Of a DNA stretch of 64,000 nt, positions 12,007 through 21,000 are shown in pieces (position 1 is the stretch's first letter; the number at the start of each line of letters is the position of its first letter). A program made the position numbers and the translations under genes. The notes under the pieces are model-generated. The model ran no database searches, was not told the DNA's origin, and saw only the letters and a program-made list of their open reading frames with translations. The DNA is from Saccharina japonica (Eukaryota > Sar > Phaeophyceae > Laminariales > Laminariaceae): assembly GCA_008828725.1 (NCBI GenBank), contig MEHQ01000460.1:419814-483813 (forward strand). Reading direction: 5' to 3'.

Positions 12007-15000
12007 ACTCGTAGCAGTACTCAGTAAGTAGTATTAGTAGTAGCAGTAGTAGTAGTAATAAGGCATCTACTACTACTGCTGTGTGTTGCAGGGCAGGGCC
12101 AAGTTTTCCAATCCTACTGCCAGGTACGTGTTATTATATTATACAATTATATTATCGTAGACGTACCAGGGCAACATACATACCCTAACACTTAACACTT
12201 TTGACCGTTTACTCACTTCATCGAAATGATAGATAGGCCCCTTCTGCCCGTTGTTGTCGGTGCGGTATTGGAGTAGGTCTGCGATCGTTACGCAGCCCGC
12301 GTCGACGTACAACCGGTTGGAAGTTGACGCGAAGGAGATAGTTTCCTCGAGTGATCTGCAAGGAGGCGTATCGTTGGGGTGGGGCGGCACGGTGATGGAG
12401 CGGGTGAAAGGAGACCAGAAGAGGAAGAAATGATCGGTTGCGTTTAGCGCGCCGGTCTGCGTCAAGGACCTTGTTGTCCTGGTGTGGAGGAGTTATTCGC
12501 TCGTTCTCCTCGTCTAATAGATCGACTTACAAGCAGTACGTCCTATTGTTAGGGACAACTACAGAACAGTACAGGACACCATTTTTGAAGCAGGCGAATA
12601 AGAAAGTCAGGCTGAGATTTAGGGGGAAATAAGAAATTCGGTAGTCGTTATCTTGAAGATAGTGTAGAAAACACCCTCTTTCAAATACGAAACCCTGCCT
12701 GGGACAGGTTTCCTGTTTCTTATTAGTTAGGTGTCCAGTACTCGTACTGTATTATAGTAATATAAAGCTCCCTCCTTTGGGCCCTTTTAGTGTTTACACT
12801 CATTTGTTTTTTATTTGTCTTTTTTGTTCTTATTTTTTGGTTTGGCTCGTGTCGCTGTGTTCTCGTACCCGGTACGTTACGCATCTCACTTGCCTTACCC
12901 ATTAATTTGCGTTTATTTTGTTTTGGTTTTTCTCCGTTTCTCAGTCTGTGGCCACATAATTTGTATCTCTCTAGGATTGGGAATCAGGACAGGCACTGGG
13001 TGTACTGCTGTGGTTGAGTAGAAAGAACGGGTTTAATGTGAAGACAACAACAACAACTGCTGCTGCTATTGTGTATAAACCTACAGTATATCTGATTTAG
13101 AATCGAAGGGTTTAGTCCCCACAAAGAGAGCGTAATCCCTGAGGCTTAAAGGTGCCTAAACGGGCTAATCTTAGGTCGTAGCCCGTGTAATAAGTGAACT
13201 GCCTCCCTGCCGAAAATCGGTCGTATCCAAAGAGGGAGGGCTCCTGCGCAAACGAAGGCCAGTGGAAAGAAATTGACGTTCGTTTTCCCACTATAACCAC
13301 AATAACCAACAAAGACATTTTACCGGTCGAAATGGTGGATAGGCATACATAATCCAATACTAGAAGAGGTTGTTCACAACGCTGACGACAAAATAAATCG
13401 TTGAGCCTTGACTTTAAACTGACGGTTCTTGCCCGTGCCTTGTGTATCCCGTATTTTCGATGACGAAAACAAAAAACAAAAAGACAATGATGGTTCGGCA
13501 GGGGCATATGGATTGATTACTGGACTATTTGACCCTCCCCCATATATATGCTGTATTCGCGCTATTTTTTCTCTCTCCCTCCCGCAGTCGTAAACTCAGA
13601 TCCATGGTTACAATGCAGGCTCATCTACGCAACCCTTCCCCACTACCACGGTATCTGCCTTTTGTTTTTGTCATCGCGAGAAGGGTGCAAACGAAAACGC
13701 TTTCTTCCCCCGTCGGCTCTCGCGTCGCATTGTTGCATACACTATTTATTTATAGCCGCGTTCAAAACAAAGGCAGTTAGTTGCGTGGCGGACAAGAGAC
13801 TCCACCTACCTACAATACCTGTGACCGTGTGTGTTATTTCACAAAAACTCCCTCCCTCGATAGCGACGGGCACACCGACAACTTAGGTGCTAGCAACCAA
13901 CCGTTTACGTGCACAGCGTGAGCAACCCATCTGCAGTCATGGGTAATATCAGGTAGCGCCTGTGTGCCGTAGGACTCGTTGCATTGTAGCTCCGATGCCA
14001 AGTATACAGCAGGAAGTAGTAGTATAGTATAACCCCCCCCCAGTCAAGGCAGTGAGAGGGAAATGCTGTGTATAATATGGCCATATTTTATGCTCAATTC
14101 CCCCCTCTCAGGTCCAAATAAAAAGGGATAAAACTGTTATTTCTATCCGTCGACATCCAGCACACCTATTACTCGTGCTGTTTTTTTGTCCGATACCGAG
14201 ATACAAAAAAAAAAAACTCTGAGGTCCCAAAACCACCACACGGAGATTCTGCATTTTGTACCACAGGTAGAAATGCAGTAAGGAGAGTTGACAACGGCAA
14301 TGCCGTGCCATCGTACTGGATACGATGGATGGATGGTTTGTCCAAAACTCAACAAAGTGCAAACGAAGTATAATTCGTATCATCAACGATGATCGACGCA
14401 TTCTGCCGTTCGTTGCTATGGTAGTCCTTATCTAACCCTCACTGTTGTCTTCATAATAAACCGCTCTTTCTATTTACCAAACGACATCCGTCCGTATGAA
14501 TATGAACACACCCTGATACGCCGTCATTATTGTCAGTACGTACCAGGTATTGATTATTATTTTTCTTGTTTTTACATTTTGTCCTATTATATGATATACA
14601 TATATCTTATTTTACTTATTTCATTAGTTTTGTTCTCTGTGTTAACACGTATGTGCATGTCGTGTCTGCCGTCTGCCGTACATGACATACATTATTGTCT
14701 ATTTTGCTTCCTACACTATTTCAATGCTTGCTTCCTACACTATTTCAATGCAGTCTTTCTTTGCCGTGGTTATGTGACCACAGAACTGCTGGTAATCTCT
14801 CTAGGATGAAGAACCGGCACGGGGGTACTGACTGGGCGTGCTGGATGTCGACGGGTAGAAATAAAACGCATCTTAGCAAGCAAAGACCACAAACATATCT
14901 TAGCAAACGAGATATAACCTATTTTGTGTTGTCCCAGACTACTGTGAGACAGAGAACACTGAAACAATCAATCGTAAAATTGGAAGATTCGCAAAAACAA

Positions 15001-18000
15001 TAATTCACAACGCGTGGTGTGTGTTAACATTACCCCGTCATTTCCATCCGTCGACATTCAACACACACCCACCCAGTGTCCGTGCCGCTTCTTCAATCCC
15101 AGAGAGAGGAAACTGCTGTCAAGCTTTACTCGTATAGTGATGTGGCCACAACACTACGGCACAGAGAAAACATACATTTGTATATATATTGTGTTATATT
15201 TTGTTGTGCAGTAATCGAACAGACAACAATGCAATGCCATGTCATCGTACTGGGTACGACAGACACGACATAAATACACATTCATTCGTTGAAAGAGAGG
15301 AAAGGAGAAAGAAACACACCAAATAAAAATCCACAGATAAAAACACAAAAAGTGCCGTTTAGGTGTCCCCCCGAAGGAGAGATGTGGCAGACAACAGACA
15401 ATATAAAACGAACGACAACAAGCTAAACGAAACAATACCACGACACATTCATATTATATATTTATATTTACAGATTAAGAATTGAGCGAACGGAACGGAC
15501 AGGGGAACTGAAACACAACCAAAAATAGCACCCTCCAGGAAAACGCAGCAATTTGCAATTGGTGCTACTACTGCTAGTAGAGGAGTGTATTAATAGTAGG
15601 CAGGTTCTACCTACTAATCGGTCTGATACATCTTGCTACCCTGGCTACCGTTTCCTTCCAGAAGAGGATGCGTCAGGCAAAGCAAAATAAACCGAAACAC
15701 AACGAAATAGGCTCACCATTCACTATTATTATAACAGAGTATCGGATATGAGAGAAAGAGAAACAACAGCCAACAAGACAACCAAGACAAACATAACTAA
15801 AAGGCAACGAATGAAAACAAAAGGGGATCCGAGGGCGTAAAAAAAAAGAGAAAACGACACCACACTTGGTAGAAAGGTCAGAATGAAAAACACACCGGAT
15901 GGCTGTGATCACAGGACGAAATGAGCGAAAACCATTTTTTTTTTCGTTTTTTGTTCCTTTTTTTTAACTTGGTTTTAGAGACCCCCCTATTTGTTTTCGC
16001 TGGGGGAGGGGGGGGGGGTAATAAAAAAAAAAGTTGACTTATTGTTTTCTGGGATCACAACGGTCCGGTTCTTCCCTCCAATATAGGGGGGGGAGGAAGA
16101 GGGGTATCTGGGATTCAGATCCGCGCATACCCTTGGGGATCCTAAAATGAGACATAATATCATATGATATGTACAAATACATGATACAAACATATGATAC
16201 GCGTATTATACGTACGTAGGGGCTCCTCCTTTTGTTTCCTCCGTACAGCAGTACAGGTACGGCAGTACCTGGTGTAGTTTTCTTCTTTCGTAGTGTGATT
16301 CTGACTGAGTTATCAAGGTTGAAGATTATTCTGTAGTTTTTTTTTTTCCCGGATAAATATAGTGTACCATACATTGTGTCGGGTAACAAGAACAATATGA
16401 CAATACGTACATGCATGCACAATTGATGCAGCAGCAGCAGCAGTACGCGACAGCACAGTTAAGAATCTCACAAAGAAAGCTGCCTCAAAGGCTCGCGGCT
16501 TATTGTGATGTGTATGTCACCGTTGAGCATAATAGGCCCCTTTTGGCAAAACATGTACTCAAGTATAAGAGGACTGCAGTTTTTTTTCAGCTGCAACTTG
16601 GCTGCAATACTATTTTTATAATTTGTGGTAAATAATTCCGTCATTTCATTACTCCCTACGAACCGAAAATGACATGTGATGTGTCCAGTAGTTCTTATTA
16701 CAATATGCTCAAAGACCTACTACTCCATGGAGGCAGTTTTACAGCGCGATGGTCATGGGCATTGTTTCTTCGTGCCACCACGCGCCGGATCGATCCGACG
16801 CCTTTCCCATCACGGCAAGTGCCCTTTTTACTAAACATGGTCACAGCAGCAAACATGTGTTATCATTCCTGAGCTCCTCCTACATGTAATAATGTTTAGT
16901 ATGTACACTCTGCTGTGGCCGCGTAAGACACTATGGGCGGTCGAACATGATGAGGCCCAGATAGGTTTTCGTCTACAAGTCAGTGCTCGACGTTTTCGCC
17001 GGACGTCTGAATTAACAAAAAGTATGAGCACCCTGAGAAACTTACATTTTCCAAACGCGTCTCCATAGATAGGGTATCCGAGGTACGAGTATGGAGGTCT
17101 CGTTGTAGAATACGAGAAGCGCTCCGTGACGGGAAATGGTCGTATCGATCAGGCGCCTGACACAAAAAGGTTGCCCATGTGACCTTATACCTTATACCNG
17201 GGGGGGGGGTAATTAAAAAAAAAAGTTGACTTATTGTTTTCTGGGATCACAACGGTCCGGTTCTTCCCCCCAATATAGGGGGGGGGTATTGGGGTATCTG
17301 GGATTCAGATCCGCGCATACCCTTGGGGATCCTAAAATGAGACATAATATCATATGATATGTACAAATACATGATACAAACATATGATACGCGTATTATA
17401 CGTACGTAGGGGCTCCTCCTTGTGTTTCCTCCGTACAGCAGTACAGGTACGGCAGTACCTGGTGTAGTTTTTTTCTTTTTAGTGTGATTCTGACTGAGTT
17501 ATCAAGGTTGAAGATTATTCTGCAGTTATTTTTTTCCGGATAAATATAGTGTACCATACATTGTGTCGGGTAACAAGAACAATATGACAATACGTACATG
17601 CATGCACAATTGATGCAGCAGCAGTACGCGACAGCACAGTTAAGAATCTCACAAAGAAAGCTGCCTCAAAGGCTCGCGGCTTATTGTGATGTGTATGTCA
17701 CCGTTGAGCATAATAGGCCCCTTTTGGCAAAACATGTACTCAAGTATAAGAGGACTGCAGTTTTTTTTCAGCTGCAACTTGGCTGCAATACTATTTTTAT
17801 AATTTGTGGTAAATAATTCCGTCATTTCATTACTCCCTACGAACCGAAAATGACATGTGTCCAGTAGTTCTTATTACAATATGCTCAAAGACCTACTACT
17901 CCATGGAGGCAGTTTTACAGCGCGATGGTCATGGGCATTGTTTCTTCGTGCCACCACGCGCCGGATCGATCCGACGCCTTTCCCATCACGGCAAGTGCCC

Positions 18001-21000
18001 TTTTTACTAAACATGCTCACAGCAGCAAACCTATTTTATCATTCCTGAGCTCCTACATGTAATGTTTAGTATGTACACTCTGCTGTGGCCGCGTAAGACA
18101 CTATGGGCGGTCGAACATGATGAGGCCCAGATAGGTTTTCGTCTACGAGTCAGTGCTCGACGTTTTCGCCGGACGTCTGAATTAACAAAAAGTACGAGCA
18201 CCCTGAGAAACTTACATTTTCCAAACGCGTCTCCATAGATACTCGTAGGGTATCCGAGGTACGAGTATGGAGGTCTCGTTGTAGAATACGAGAAGCGCTC
18301 CGTGACGGGAAAGGGTCGTGTCGATCAGGCGCCTGACACAAAAAGGTTGCCCATGTGACCTTATACCTTATACCATGCTCTCCAAAACTGACCCCAACCA
18401 TGGAGGGTTTGGTATGAGCATTGAAACTGGAGACATTGTCGCTTTTTGCAGGGAGTCATGAAAGGTCGAAATGATACCCCGATGAAAAAGCGACCATGAT
18501 AATAAGACCACATTCGGGATTTAACACATTCAGAACTGAAAAAAACATTCCACACTAATTCCAAGTGGTTTGTCCCCAAATTCGTGGGACCAGTTCTTAA
18601 GGGGTTACGAGCGATCAAACCGGCAATTACCGCCTATACTAAAAGCTAGATATTGCCCACTACAGATTAGAGGAATGTCTAGTAATTGTGAAGAGCGCTT
18701 GTTTTGGCTTGCCACGGGGTGCTCTTAAATCGGGGCACCCGGTGTACATTATTATATATATATATGTTTATGCCCGAAGGGACCCTAATAGTATTGCACT
18801 TCACACAGCAGTACACACACATATATATACATATATATACCTCTAACCCCAAGTGTTTTGTCTCCAAAGCGGGAATGCAGATTTAAAGACATTCTTATTA
18901 GTCCGCTGGGCTACAGAGTACAGGACACCTATTAATAATAAGAAACAGAAAATCTGGTCCAGGCTGGATTTCCTATTTGGAAGAGGGTGATTTCTACACT
19001 AATTTCAATATAACGACTCTCGAATTTCTTTTTTTATTCCTGTGAATGTCAACCTGGCTTTCTTATCAGCCTGTTTCTTATTGGGTGCCCTGTACTGTAG
19101 TATTGCACCTCACACAGCAGTATACACATATCGTATAGATATACCTTTAATCCCAAGTGTTTCGTCTCCAAAGCGGGAATGCAGATTTAAAGCTATACTG
19201 TGTTAAGGCGTTATTTAGTCCGCTGGGCTACGTACTGGTGAAAGGTTAACCGATTACCTACTACCAAATCTAAGCCTTAACCCGTTTAGGACTGCAGTCC
19301 CGTTTTGGGGACAAACCACTCAAATTCTAAGTAATTTGTTCCCAAAACGGGACTCCAGTCCTATAAGCCTTATAACAATTGCTGCTGCTGTAGGAGTGGA
19401 TAGGAATTTTATGTGGTGTTTCTGGATGAGCATAAAAATTAATAAGAAATTCCGAAATGAAATAGACAACCCTCGGCTCGGATTGAAATTTTTAACAAGT
19501 ACCAAATTCATGAAACATGTACGAGGTGTCCTATTTCATGTACGAGTATGCTGTATGCTGTACGAGTATACCGTGTGTGTGTTCTTCACGTTAAACCTTC
19601 CTTTCTGCCCGTCGACATCCAGCACACCCAGTGTCCGTGCCGATTCATCATCCTAAAAAGGTACCAGTTCTGTTGTCACAAAGCTACGACACAGATATAC
19701 AGTACTTGACATCAAACAAACGTAAAAACACTGGTATATATAATACTTTGCGTTGCCACGTCCAAGAACAGCCCTTAAATTACACCGGCAGAAGAGGTAA
19801 GTGCGTGTACCTGGTGCGTACGTGTACTACAGTAACAATATTAATAGTGTTTATAACTCTCTCTGTGAATAATAGCCCGGAGTAAAATCGTTAGCCCGAA
19901 GTAACCAGAAGATCCACAAGGTGGGGGGTCGGGGGGGTTGGGTATACCCCGCAATTTCACCTGCTGTACGACTATTAACACTACTACAGTACTGTGTCCA
20001 GTACCGGCCCGCTCATAAGAAACCAAAATATCGGGCTTAGGCTGATTTTCTTATTCGAGAAAGGGGTGTGTCTCACACAAACTTCAGTATAATAGCTGTC
20101 GACTTTCTTATTTCCCCCGTAATGTTTAGACTGAGTTTCTTGTGGGGCACTTTCTCATGAGAGGGCCGGTAGTGTACTGCTGTCCAACCCGAAGGCCTGA
20201 AGAAGAAACAAATGTGGGATGGTCCCATTAAAAAACGATAAGTCGGCTTGATGATCGCGAATGCTTGTCGCGAGAGTTTTCGGGATGTATCGTGTGGTAT
20301 TTGCCAGGAAAACTTGCTTGCGCTGCAGGGCGCAGGGTATGCAGCACATACATGCAACATCGTATATATAGTAGCACCGAATACTCGATTTGTGTGCCCT
20401 ACCCGCCTGGTCATCTGGATACTTACGCGGCGATACCATATACCGGGGATGATACTGCCGTAGGCGCGTTTCAACAAAATTCGCATGGAAAAGGTTGAAC
20501 ATGTATTTGCCTGGTGGAGATATTCAGAGATAGATGTTGGCCAATTTCATCAAACAAATGTGCTTGGAATTAGCCACGTCGGAGTTCAGCCTCAACATCG
20601 AGGTCGACAATTACCCGAGCGTGGTGCCATCTGCGCCGACGCTCTGCTCCTTGCGTACTACTCGGTATGATATGATATGTACGATATAACGGGGTGCATG
20701 ACATGTATCAATCGGACGCGGTTGGTTGTTGTGCTGCAGCAGTACACCCCCCTTGATATGTACGCCACCCTGTCTGCGCATTACTCTTCAAGCAGGACAA
20801 GGTGGGAAAACCCGTACCAAGAAGAACGAAAGGAGCTTAACTACTGTACTACTTGTTGGTGTCTACTATTAATATATTTAAATGCATCCATTCAGATCCA
20901 TTAGATATTACTACGCTCTGGTATATAATAGAGTTTTGTTTACTGTAGACATACTAACTAAGTAGTCGTCCTGGGTCATCAGTCATCTATAAAACGTGGG

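Noticed and set aside
13112-13507. A 131-codon minus frame as an extra epimerase exon
   Set aside because: No beta-helix or N-terminal family pattern, and no splice pair with the required phase.
16411-18048. Duplicated frames with poly-Gln starts (16411 and 17598)
   Set aside because: Both copies keep the frame only because the duplication is recent; no domain, splice pair or codon signal.
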